From Coniochaeta sp. PMI_546 (taxonomy: Eukaryota > Ascomycota > Sordariomycetes > Coniochaetales > Coniochaetaceae): a DNA stretch of 64,000 nucleotides. The stretch spans positions 1,736,001-1,800,000 of the forward strand of contig MU271149.1 of assembly GCA_021432605.1 (NCBI GenBank), in the 5' to 3' direction. The notes below the pieces were generated by a model that saw only the letters and a program-made list of their open reading frames with translations, was not told the origin of the DNA and made no database searches. Every line of letters starts with the position of its first letter. Positions within the stretch are counted from its first letter, which is position 1. This document shows, piece after piece, positions 43,730-57,014 of this stretch. The position numbers and the translations under genes are program-made.

Positions 43730-45721
43730 GGCTGGGAAGGGGGTTTTCCCCCCCAGCGGTTGACCACGTTCTGCCACAAAGATTCTTATGGGAACCGAAC
43801 GAGCAGTTGCGGCTATCTGGCCAGCTGGTAAAGAGAGATGCGATCGCGGTGTCGACTGGCTGGTGATCACAAAAGGCCTTTCCCCCCCTGGTTACGTACG
43901 AGCTTTGGCAACTTCGAATGAGTAAGACTATGGTGCTGGAGGTGCTGGAACGAAGCCTTTGATAACGATTAGGAGGTCCTTGTGGCATTGGCGCGACTGG
44001 TCCTTCTTATCGGTGCTTGTGATCCAAGTTTGACAATGACTAGCTGTAAACCCCAGGCTTCATGGAAGGGAGCGAAGCATGGGAATTCACAAGTTGCTAA
44101 ACTTGATATCATAATGATATGGGGAGACCATCCTAGACTTCATCAGGAACCCAATGAACCGGACTCCAGGGGTGACAATGTCAGTAGCAGAAGAATGATA
44201 GACTGGAAAGAGAACTTCACGCTTAGCTGTGCTGGGCGTGATTGACACGTACCAACTATGGAGACTAACGCAGTTCTTGAGTTCAGCGTTGGCTTCTTAA
44301 AAATGCAGACTATACTTAGTTTTCCATAACGTAGTGATAAGTGACCCTCGGTTATCGTTAACGATCTATAGTACTGAAGACTCACAGTTTGTAACACAAT
44401 GGTAGATGTTGAAAAATATGTTCGGGAGGATGAAATGTGAAGAACAAATTAACGATGGGAGTACCAGATATCGCTGCGCCGGAAGCCACTTAAAGTCACC
44501 AAGAATGAAATGTAATCGAGAAACCGAGAACTCACTTCTATTCCTGTCGATCGTGCCTTGTTCGTTCTTTTCTGTGACCGAAAGCATTCGCGAGCTCTCG
44601 AGGCGGGACCGAGTTTTCCACCCAGCAACACCACGACAACCCTGCGTAATAGACCAGCCCTAGATATCTCTGTATTCCGAGTGAGACAGGCTTAAACCCT
44701 AGTATTACATTTAAGGTAAGCTGACAGGGTCTTGCGAAGCTGGAGGAAAAGCTTCCGCCATAGATGCCCATTTCCTCGCGACAGACTAAAGTAGGACTGG
44801 TAGAGAGAATATTAAGGACAGTTGGCGTAATGCTAGAGCTTGTGGTGTATCATTCGAACACGTTGATTAGACTTGGACAACTGTATGTTGTGGCTATTCG
44901 TGAATCTTATTCCAGTCCATGGAGCTATAATATCAACGCTAGCCTAGAGTTGGTTCATAAGTGTCGGGCAAACAGCTCGTGATAACATATCTCAATCGTG
45001 TATTTGACCCGACTATGCAGAAGTTCCATCCGAAGTTCCAACCGGCATCCTAGGTCTAGCCGGCATGGTAAAGAAAGGAGATATGGTGGTGAGACAACGA
45101 TTGGTCGATGAGAGACTCACGATGGACGGCTATGTTCTCTAGGATTGGTAGAAATGTGGGAGACGATTGGTGCCACAGTAGAAGACAACCATGCCCTCCC
45201 TAGTCGCAAGGTGCACTATTGTCGATACGAGCAAAAGTAAGGCACCAACGATGGTGATGCGCCTCAAGGTATTTAGGTAGAGATGGGATTGTGACAAATT
45301 CAATATGGTATGTGCCGCCTTCGAGCAGACATTGCGCGGCACAGGATCTTGATCCATAATGTGAACTCTGATGTGGAGGTGAAGACAGTACATAGAAGCA
45401 TGTGAATCGTAATTTGATCTCGTAAGTAGGTCTAGAAGTTGCAGTGACCTCCAGAATTCCCACAATAGAGCTAATATTCGAGGTCAATCAGCTACTGAGA
45501 CGGTCATCGACTGTACATGAGACATGCCAGACCCCGTCTTTTCTTGCTTTTGTGAGATTTGTGCAACTTCCGATGCCATTTCGTATTCCTGCGTATTCCG
45601 TATGGCCCGGACTAGATACTGTAGCGAGTGACAAGAAACCATCTATCAAAGGAGTGACATGAGATTGGTCCCTGGATCAAGAGTCCCCGGTGCCTCCGGC
45701 CTGATACTCATTGTGCGACAC
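43730..45721. other. Gene-free stretch of about 2 kb
   Basis: Only short frames in both strands, with no start, family or splice support. It is more AT-rich by eye than the first 40 kb. No terminal repeats or transposase fragment were recognised. Confidence 0.45.
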
Positions 45722-47370
<1,649 letters not shown>

Positions 47371-49207
47371 CTGTATCATGGGTGCTACTACGGTGCTAAT
47401 GGTTTGCGTTGATCAGGAATATGGGCTAGTGCCTGGGTATGGGCATAACTTGGATCTCAAAGAGATAAGGGAAGCTTGATTTAGACTGTAGCATACAGAT
47501 GTACATGAGGTCCCTTAGAGTTCAGCAGACTGATTAGGGTTCCGATGAATCCGAATGTAGAGACACCTCGAAACACCGAGTACGTCAGGTATTGGGTCAA
47601 CAGTACCTTGGTGTGCTTTGAACTCGTCAGAGCCTTGAACCTCCTGAAAGGCAACCTTGTCATTGAGTTCAAGTAAAACTGTCGTGAGATTTGCACAGCG
47701 GCCACTAGTCTTCGCTCAATCGACTGTTCTGCGGTATGGCTCGCGTTCGTACAGGTGTTGTTCTTCATAATGTCTCTCAGTCTGTTGTGGCACTCGTTGG
47801 CCGTCTTGCCCTTCTATCCGGGCCAGCGTAGCATCCCATTGAACTTAAAGGAAATCCGAGCCGATCAGAGGGCTAACCAATATGAGTATGAATGAGCCAT
47901 ACCCTCCAGATAGCAGGCCAACGAAGCCAACATAGCACTCCTGCATCATTCATCGAGATCACTTGGTGGCAGGAAGACTTTGAACCATCGATTACGCCTC
48001 AATCGATTGTTCCGGAATATCAGCTCCCAGATATCGCTGACTGCCCGATAATGCATGCTCAAGCAGTCATTCCAGTGGCTCCGGTCAAATGACTGCTCTA
48101 GAGACGGACTGCCTCTTATAATCTACCGTGCTGGACCGGCCGAGTGCAAAGTTCGCATGCAAGGCAGACATGACCATGAGACTTCATTGAGCTTTATGGG
48201 GTCAGGTTCCGTAGCATAGTGCGTGATACCGTTCTAGGTCTAGCATAGTCAGTGAACGTCTCAATAGACGTGAAAAGAGACCTGTACGTTGCTGAAAAAT
48301 AAAAATGGGATCTTTGTGCCACCGAGCTTATGCCCATTGTCTACATGTCTACATTTCTTCAAACGTTAGCTCAGGGGCGCTTCGAAAAGCGGCGTATAGA
48401 AAAAGTTTATGCTAGTTCAGACGTATATGTGCATCAGTCTTGACCTAGATTCCAGCACACATGTCTAGTCTGCTGCAACACCTGCGAAGATAGGCACGAC
48501 AAAATGCTCGTACCTCCTTCCAATAGTCTAGAATATACCATTAGTAGAAGGCCGATAATATCTTTTACGAGCGAGCTGAATGGCGACGTTAACCCCTATG
48601 TTGGCTATCAAGTTGTTCAAGGCATGGGGCAGCAACAGTGGCGCGACGAAAGGGTGAAGCAGCTTCAGTACGCCAAGAACTTAGAAGGCATGACTACGTT
48701 TCCTGCAGATCGTCCATCTTGCCTGTCTGCTCGTGACGCTTTTGAAGCTTGTTGCTGGAATTGTTCGACCTCTCAGCCCAGTCGAGATAATCCTCGGCTG
48801 TCGAAGCGCCCTGCCACAGATCTTGCTGCCACAGAAGTTCGTAAAGCTCGGCCGATGCTAAGTTCGCAGGTCTTGTTGTACGCACCTGTCTCGTATTAGG
48901 CCTTGACTTGACATTCTGCATCTCCAACCTAATCACAGCAGTTGCCAGGACAGCGGAGACCGGAGTCAACAAATCTTTCTATGGTAAGGCGTGTCAACCT
49001 CTTCATCAACACATTCACGGGCTGGGGAACGTATTGCGCCCCCCTTAAGGCTGGTAATCCGAAGTCCTTGAGTAAACCACTAGGCGCTCATCATGTGAAT
49101 GTCATAATCTTGCTATAAAGTAACGTCTTGGTATATATAAAAAAAAGGTGACGAAGAGAAGCCTGAAAGCCCCTCTGAACAATAAACACAGCCTAGCCAA
49201 CCAACCA

Positions 49208-50895
49208 TCACTTCCAGGTATCGCTCTGGTTACTTCGCCCGTTGCGGTCCAGGTCCCGCATGTTCACCAGACTGGCCTCGTCGTCGTCGTAGTGCACGGC
49301 GTACGTCTGCTGGCGCAGGATTCCGGGGGGCTTGATCGGGCCATTGTCCACGCGGCTGCCGGGTTGCCCGATGGTGTTGTCCGACCTGCTACTGGCGGAC
49401 AACGTCCCAAGTGTGCGGTTTCGGCTGCTGTTGATTTTACTCCGGGCAACCTGGCTGCCACCAGATTGGTAGTACATATCCCGGGACCTGGTGCCGCCGC
49501 TCAGCACGGGGAACACACGGGTCAACAGCAGACGGAGGGTTGGCATGCAGGTGCACATGATGCCGACGTTGATCTCGACCGTCGACCATAGTGAGACGGG
49601 GAAGTTGTCCCAAGTTGGATCGCTCGACTTTGCGAAGGTGACGAGGGCCTGAAGACGGATGATAGACACAACGGTGACGCTAGCGGAGAAGCCGATGGTC
49701 AGTCAGGAGGAACCAACGAGGGGGGAGGGAACAGACATACAAGGTACCGACGCAGAACATGAGACCCACGCCAATCTTCTTCTTCCAATGGAGATTCAGC
49801 GACTTGAGTTGGACCAGGGGAATCACCAGCATCCAGAGATCCAGCGCAATGCTTATGGCGGCGTTTGCCCATGCTATGGCGTTGATATTGAGGCATTTGC
49901 CCTCGTGCTCGCCGTCCCAGTTCTGCCAGAAGTAACTGATGGGCGAGCACTGGAAGATGGTGACGAACAAGAAGATGATGCCGAATAATATGTCGAAGGC
50001 GATGGTGCCCCAGAGCAGGCGACGCACCCCCTGGCTCGGGAAGATGCGCAGGTAGAAGAGCAGCAAACACAACTTGATCAGCATGACCTGGGTGAAGTAG
50101 AAGATGGCCATGAAGTAGAAGTAGTAGAGGAAGTTGGTGATGTTCTGGGGCGTCAGCGTCCAGACGTCGCGGCCCAAGCCGTTGGGCGTCGTTCCGTAAT
50201 GTGTGATGACCACGCTCGGCACGCCAACCAGCATAAGGAAGAAGACGACATAGTCGTCCGACGACAGGCTGCGTGTGACCAAGACTTTGAAGCTGAGTCG
50301 CAGCACCACTATGCTTGACGATATCACGGCCAACACGATCGAGGTGGTGTCGTACGTCGTGCCACGGTCACGCAGCGGCACGCCGCACGTAGTATCTGTG
50401 ATGTTCTTTGTCGCTGCGCGGGAACAGCAGAGAGACGAGTCAGTCGTTTTGAGTCTTGTGGTTCTGGTTGCCGCAGCCGAAAGCCCGCGGCCGGAAGCAA
50501 GATGCTTAGGCAATGCGTGGCGAAACGGAGACGTCAAGCTGATGGACTGAGCGTCTCATGGCGGAAATGGATGCCACATACCGAGCGCCTGTGTGACAGT
50601 GCAGTTGGCTGTAACACACAGGGAGATCTGTTCTTGGAGCGGCACATTGTTGCAGATACACGCCGCTGTCAGATTCGATGAACACGTAGAGTGTGTGACG
50701 CCGTCAACCAAGCAGCCGACCTGTCAAGCATGCATCGCAGACATCAGCACTTCTGTTACTCAGACCGCGCCAGGAGAACTTAAAACATACCGCGCACTTG
50801 GGGAGCGCCTGGAGCGCTGCACCAAGATCCTCCGCACAAACCAACGGTACGACAGCCGCTAGCAGGGCGACGGCAGCCCCTAGGATGGCTCTCAT
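49208..50895 (-). CDS. CFEM-domain Pth11-like GPCR
   Basis: Four exons on the minus strand, 50895-50791, 50720-50582, 50413-49741 and 49679-49208; 462 residues. Introns are 70, 168 and 61 nt. A signal peptide (MRAILGAAVALLAAVVPLVCA) is followed by a complete CFEM domain, about 33-97, with eight cysteines in the family spacing (LPKCAVGC...STC...AACIC...SLC...ANC...TTC), rebuilt across three exons. A seven-segment membrane region of the fungal rhodopsin-like/Pth11 type follows, with SLSSDDYVVF, FYFTQVMLIKLCLLLFYLRIFP and the junction CVGTFVTVVSIIRLQAL. The C-terminal tail is Ser/Arg-rich and cytosolic. Pth11-class receptors help fungi sense surfaces or ligands; CFEM domains bind heme or surface ligands in some members. 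The ligand here is unknown. Confidence 0.9.
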
Positions 50896-53362
50896 ATTGG
50901 ACGAACGACGGCGAGAAGGCCCTTCTGGTGCGTGGAAGAGATATGATGCAAGGCGAAGTCCTCACCCCTCCGTTGCGGTGCGAAGGCAGGAGAGGTCGAG
51001 GAGGGATCTGCACCTCATGATGTATCGGTCCGGCGCAGGACGAAGCAGCGGCCTAGGGACTAACGGCAGCCTCCGAGGGTAGCCCCGAGCTACGCGATGT
51101 CGTACCGGGTACTACGGTACGCCCTGACGCAAGGGCACACTAGACGTCTAGACGTCTAGGGAATAACGACTGATGTGGAAGGAGTGACGACCAGGGGCCT
51201 GTCCAGTGGAGTCTGGGCAGCCATACCACGCAGTAGATTGCCGAGACCAGCAGGGTTTTTCTTGCCCCACCGCGGAACAGAAAGCGATAGACTACACTAC
51301 TGTGAAGTCGAGTCTAGCCAGGGGCAATTGACACCTTTGCCACCCCTGCCACCTGCTGCCACCAACAAGGGATTGCAAGCGAGCTGGTGGGGACTCAGTG
51401 TACTATGTAAGATACCCTGGAAACCTCTCTGTCAGGTCCAAGCGGGCGAGAAGACTGCTGCGGGGTACCCCTGGCTGGCACCCTGAGTGCTACTGTAGGA
51501 TGCGAGTCACCCGTTCGAGGTCCCAGTCTCACCGCGGTATGGCGCACTAGGTACCTTACAACCTTACAACCTAGAGCTTTACTACTACCTTACAAGATAG
51601 TATAGGCTTACTTGGACTGCCGACTGCCAAAGCATGGCATGTTTCTTTTCTACGGTGTCATTGAGTCGCGATAAGCTGCCGTAACAGAGAATTTCTGCAG
51701 CATATGTGTAAGGTGGTACGTTATTAGGCTCCTTTGACTCGAGGCGATTCATGCGACAGTCCGTCTTTACGTAGTGTATTTTGTTGAGTTTTAAAATTTT
51801 CCAAGAAATTTTGAACCTTGGCGAAAGGTTCGAGACGAGCGATTTAGCGAACATTCCCATTGTTAGGCCCACATATTGGGCATTCTAGGTCTACTATGCA
51901 GTAGTGTACACACTGTACTATCGCAGTCGCCAGAGCAGGAACATGGGTCACTTCCGGCGACTTCACCCAATTCTATCGAGCTCCCAAGGTTGGTGTGGCA
52001 GGTGTGGAAAGGGGTTTTGTGCACAGTTCTCTTCAGAGGCACTCTATCCGTACTGGGCTACAACCATGGCGAGACTCAAAAGCGGCGGCGGCGCAACGCT
52101 AATCTGCCAGGGGAGAAATGGTCTTTCTGTTACATTCGGGCAGTTTAAGCGGCGTGCGTCTGGGAAACTTGGCTTCCTTGAGCCCAAGTCCACGTGTATG
52201 TGGTTGACGTGATGGACTTGACAGTCAACCGATCATGGAACTTGCACATCCATCCCTTACTGTGTATTAGTGTAGAAGGTACATACGTGTACACGTGTTG
52301 TGTGTTGTGTGTAGAGTCCACCCTTGTCCCACTGGTCCCAGCAGGAGGGCATGGTCAGGTGCGATACGCCCTAATCGTCAGTCTCCCCACATTGGATAAG
52401 CTACCTTACATGGTACACGTAGAATGTGTTTTAGGTGTGTGTGACAATGGTCTGGTCGATATGGCAAGGGGAAGAAGAGCGGAGGACTGTCTGTATCTTA
52501 GTATCACTTCGGAGATTGCAATATTATCAATACTTCTCCAAGATATCGTTTGTTCTAACTTAAAACTACCTACTTAAGGTACTTTAGCTTCCAACGTTTG
52601 ACAACTTTATTTTCGCAAGTGCTGCTCGTTGGGAGCCATCAGTTTCGTGGCGCTCCCAATCCGGCACGGGCAGTCCCGAAAACCGGTATACCACTCAACG
52701 TCGCTAACTGTTCTCTTGGTAAAGTGTTTAAAGATGTGTAGTCCCGTCTCCTTGGGTCTGAAAATCCTTCAAACAGCGAGAAAATGTGCCGTACCAGGGA
52801 GCGTGCAGTTCAGTGCCGCTCTCACTCTTCTGGAAGGCCACACGCCAAGCACCCAAGCAGCCAAGCTACCGAACCTATATTACCCAGTCGGCAAAAGTAT
52901 GCAAACCATACCGATCGCGATCACGACAGCATAGGGTAGCGTGGCCTAGCGCCGGGGCAGGCACAGTTTCTGTCTTGGGGCGGGGGCCGGGGGGGTGCGG
53001 AGCAGCTGCATCGGGCACCGGGTGCGATTACTGTGTACGGATGGAGTGTGGCATTAATATTCGGCCCCATCCAGAACGGATAAGTCGCCAGGATTTGTTT
53101 TCATCTCCGGCTACCCTGCCCTCGTGGCTCAGTTGTTTGATAACCACAACACCCCAAGGCAAAGGGGAACCGAGGCCCATTGAACTTGGCCCAGCACGAG
53201 TCTACACCGACCAGACGGACGACTAGTGCTATAAGAGACCATGTAACCCTCGTCCTCTTGGCTGTGTACGTCCCTCCCATGCAGCCGTCCGTTTGTTGCA
53301 GCCGCTCTTTCAACGCCTGGAGAATTTGAAATCTCCGTCCACTCTTTCCGGCTCTTATTACA
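50896..53362. other. Gene-free stretch of about 2.5 kb
   Basis: No frame has start, splice and family support. It contains a small tandem palindrome (ACGTCTAG repeated, about 51142-51160), a GTGTTGTGTGTTGTGTG simple repeat near 52288, and a CTTAAGGTACTTTAG copy at 52573-52587. Confidence 0.5.
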
Positions 53363-55314
53363 ATGAAGACTGCTTCCGCCGCGGCCATCGTGCTCGCGGG
53401 CCTTGCCGCCAGCGCAACGGCTGGGTCGTCTCAGTGCCATGTTCTACCAGGAGACGCCTACTGGCCTCCACCTGCGGTTTGGTCTGGCTTTAACAAGACA
53501 ATCTCGGGCCGGCTAGTCGCCACAGTTCCTATTGGCCATGTCTGCCACGACCCGACCTACGACGCCGCTGCATGCGCTGCATTGCAGCAGACATGGACGC
53601 AGCCGTTGACACAGTCTGTCTCCCTTAGCTTGATGTGACCGTGGCGTCGCTGACATGCTCCCAGTATCGCCTCGTCTTCGTCCGTCATGGAGGCATTCTT
53701 TGCCAACCAGAGCTGTGACCCCTTCACGCCGCAGTCGACGCCGTGCCAGCTCGGCAACTATGTCAGCTACGCCGTCAATGTCTCCAACACTCAAGATGTG
53801 CAAACCGCACTGTTGTTCGCTAGGGCTGCCAACATCCGGGTTGTCGTTCGTAACACGGGTCATGAGTACGTGTGTCCTTTTTTTCCTCATCTCTGACTGA
53901 TATCTTCTGGTTCGATTTCACCCGCTGCCAAGCGCAACAAGCATCTTTCCCCCCCTGCTATGCCCATGTCGCCTTGCCCCGCGAAAGTTTAAAGTCTAAG
54001 TCAAGACAAGCTTAATTCGCGGCTCATTTCCGCCATTGCCAAGTTGCTGACCTGTCACAACACTGTAGCTTCTTTGGGCGATCAACCGGAGCCGGTGCGC
54101 TCGCGATCTGGACGCATAACCTGAATGACATCGACTTTATTCCTTGGTCAGACGCCTACTTCACAGGCACCGCCATGAAGATGGGCGCTGGTGTCGTGGG
54201 CTACCAGGCCGCCCAGGCTGCCGACGCCGCCGGTGTGGTCGTCGTCACTGGCGAGTGCCCTACCGTCGGTCTCGCCGGCTTCACCATGGGCGCCGGACAC
54301 TCGGCCCTCAGTACCAGCTTCGGATTGGGTGCCGACCAGGTGCTCGCCTACGAGGTGGTGACGTCGGACTTGAAGGTCGTGACCGCCTCGCCGACTCAGA
54401 ACAGCGATCTCTACTGGGCGCTGTCGGGCGGCGGACCTGGCACCTACGGTGTCGTCACCAGCATGACGGTCAAGACGTACCCATCTGCCAAGGTTGGCGG
54501 TGCGACCCTGCTGCTGGCGGCCGCCTACACCACCCAGGACAAGTTTAACCAGGCCGTCGCGGCGCTGCACGCCATGCTGCCAAACATGACTGACCTGGGT
54601 GCCGACGTCATCTACCTGGCGACGAACCAGTTCCTCAAAGTGAACCCCGTCACCGTTTACAACAGCACAGGCGCCTATGTCCAGAACACTGTCCTGGCGC
54701 CTTTCATCGCCAAGCTGAACGAGCTGAGCATCCCCTTCCAGGTCTCGTACACGACGCTATCCTATCTTGACCACTACAACACCTACATGGGACCCCTACC
54801 CAACGGCAACCTGGCCGTCGAGTCGTACCAGTTCGGCTCCCGCCTGATCCCGCGCTCCGTGCTGCTGAACAACAACGACGCGCTGCAGGCCGTGCTGCAG
54901 AACCTGACCAGCCAGGGCGTCATTATCGCCGGCAGCTCGGCCAACTACCGCGCCCCTACCGGCGCCGCCAGCAACGCCGTGCTCCCCCAGTGGCGCAACA
55001 CCACCATCCAGATGCAGCTCATCACGCCCTGGAGCAACAACCCTGCCGACTGGCCCGCCATGCTCGCGCAGCAGCAGCGCATCACGAACGAGTTCGTGCC
55101 CCAGCTCCAGGCCATCACGCCCGGCAGCGGCAACTACGTCAACGAGGCCGACTTCAACCAGCCCGACTGGAAGGAGGCCTTCTTCGGCGTCAACTACCAG
55201 AAGCTGCTGAGCATCAAGAACAAGTGGGACCCGGCCTCGGTCTTCTACATCCTCAAGGGTGTCGGCAGCGAGGCCTGGACCGTCGGCCCGGACGGCAGGA
55301 TGTGCCGGACTTGA
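53363..55314 (+). CDS. Secreted FAD-linked oxidase of the berberine-bridge-enzyme type
   Basis: Three exons, 53363-53613, 53665-53865 and 54069-55314; 565 residues. Introns are 51 nt (GTCTGT...CCAG, donor choice less certain) and 203 nt (GTACGT...GTAG). A signal peptide (MKTASAAAIVLAGLAASATA) marks a secreted protein. The FAD (PCMH) domain contains VVRNTGHDFFGRSTGAGAL with His near 150 and TGECPTVGLAGF with Cys near 214; this pair and spacing match bicovalently bound FAD. GPGTYGVVTSMTVKTYP is also typical. The C-terminal BBE motif is NYVNEADFNQPDW, then FFGVNYQKLLSIKNKWDP. Such enzymes oxidise sugars, alcohols or secondary metabolites, releasing hydrogen peroxide. The substrate cannot be read from sequence. 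Many N-x-S/T sites are present. Confidence 0.92.
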
Positions 55315-57014
55315 TGATGTGTCAGCGCGCGGTTGAGGCGGGGATGACTTTTGGGAGGGGGTTTTCATGGTTCTAGCATGTACTTGCGGTACTTTTCGGC
55401 GGAGCGAGCATTGAAATAGCATACCTTCCTTAACAATTGCGACAACCTGTGTATGTATATACCGAACATAAGAACATATTTACCACTTACGCACCACCTT
55501 GTAGCCCACTTAAGGTATGTAAGAACCTTGTGTAAAAGCCAATATCGCCATCGTAGGATAAGGTCAGGAAGGTAGGTGTCAGTATGTAAAGCTTGGTTCG
55601 ATTGAGTTCTCAGCTAATACTCTGGTTACGACTTTGTTAAAAAGTCAAGTACCCAATGCTCTTAAGGTACCTTAGTCGTGAACTACGTATGCTTCTTCGA
55701 TGCTAATGGATCAAGCCTTTTTGTCGCTAAACTAGTATTGATGGTTTTGGTTCACCAAATTCGCATAAATACGCTTGTTCTATCCTGAAGGGCTGGCGGT
55801 CCAATTGTGAATAGTTGTCCCTGCACTCTGTGTTTATTGGCGAACGCAATCGGTTGTAACTGTCGAGTGGTGTTTCTCAGAAAACTCTCGGCACGGTAGG
55901 CACGCGAGGTGACGAGAGACACAGCAATTGGCAATATGCTCTTGTGAAAAATATATCTATAAGCAGAAGCACTCCGAAGGTTTGGTCGAGTCGAGAGCCG
56001 TCTCAGCGTGCCCCCAGCATAACCAACCCATACTGGTAAGCGTCGTGACTGCGGCTCATTAGACATAATCAGGGTGGTGTTGACGACGGTGTTGCCGCTG
56101 AGGTCGTAGACTGCATAGAGCTATCTCCTAGACTGAGGGCCGAGATGTCGAATAAACTACATGCTTGCGGCACACCTCTACTAATGGCGCCCTGACACAT
56201 ACCTGTCCTGGAAGCGCTGGTCCGATAATACCTTCGTAGGCAAAGATACGCTTCTATGCGTGCCAGCTTTCGAAGACCCCAAACAGTTGCATCAGTCAAG
56301 GCGGCAGGGCCGGTCATTCATCAAATCACTCCCCATTATGCGCTGCCAAGCAAGACCGAAACTCTTGCTTTCCGACTCGGGATTCCGTCGTGGTGCCAAT
56401 CGTCTGCGGACGCTCTGGTTGTCAAGCCATCAAATCGAGAGATATTGTTTACTTATCCCTGAAACTGCTTATGTCAGCCGTACCGAGAGAACGATCACGC
56501 AGCACTGCCGGGGGCATTGGAGCTCGGGAGTCCTACTAGAAGTTGCGCCTAATACCCAGGAGCATCTGCTTGAGTAGCATGCCTTTCAAGATGTACGACT
56601 GTGGATGCTCATCCCACCGCTGTTGTCGTCGGTGCTCAAAGTCACGGTATTGAGCCTAAGGAGGTGGTGCCACGCGCCAGGCTCGGACGAAGACAAGGCC
56701 ATCTCATGTTTGCGCGTAAGGTGTTGTGTAGTCTTCCGTGTACCTGGAACTTTAGGATAGCGATGGATGTTCCGCGAAGTGAAGATGAATGTCCTCCGTG
56801 TCAACTCAGATGTACTGACAAAAGCCGCATGCTGGCAAATCATAACTTGCTGCGGCTGTTTCGATCACCCGGAAAGTTGGATTGGTGGCACCAGGAAGCG
56901 ATCTTTGCAACCCCTTTTCTAGCCAGCTCAAGTACTTTATTTCGAAACACGAATCTTGCTTTCCGGTCTAAACTAGATAAGACACAGCGTTGGAAGTGAC
57001 ACGCCAAATTCTCG
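55315..57014. other. Intergenic stretch between convergent oxidase and permease genes
   Basis: No supported gene. Frames at 56260-56577 and 56601-56999 lack domain or splice support. Two CTTAAGGTA-type palindromic copies lie at 55510-55524 and 55661-55675. Confidence 0.5.

Noticed and set aside
51500-51535. GTTCGAGGTCC resembling a tRNA T-loop
   Set aside because: No matching stem or cloverleaf could be built around it.
56260-56999. Plus-strand frames of 105 and 132 codons between oxidase and permease
   Set aside because: The second starts at GTG; neither shows a domain or a coding-like pattern.
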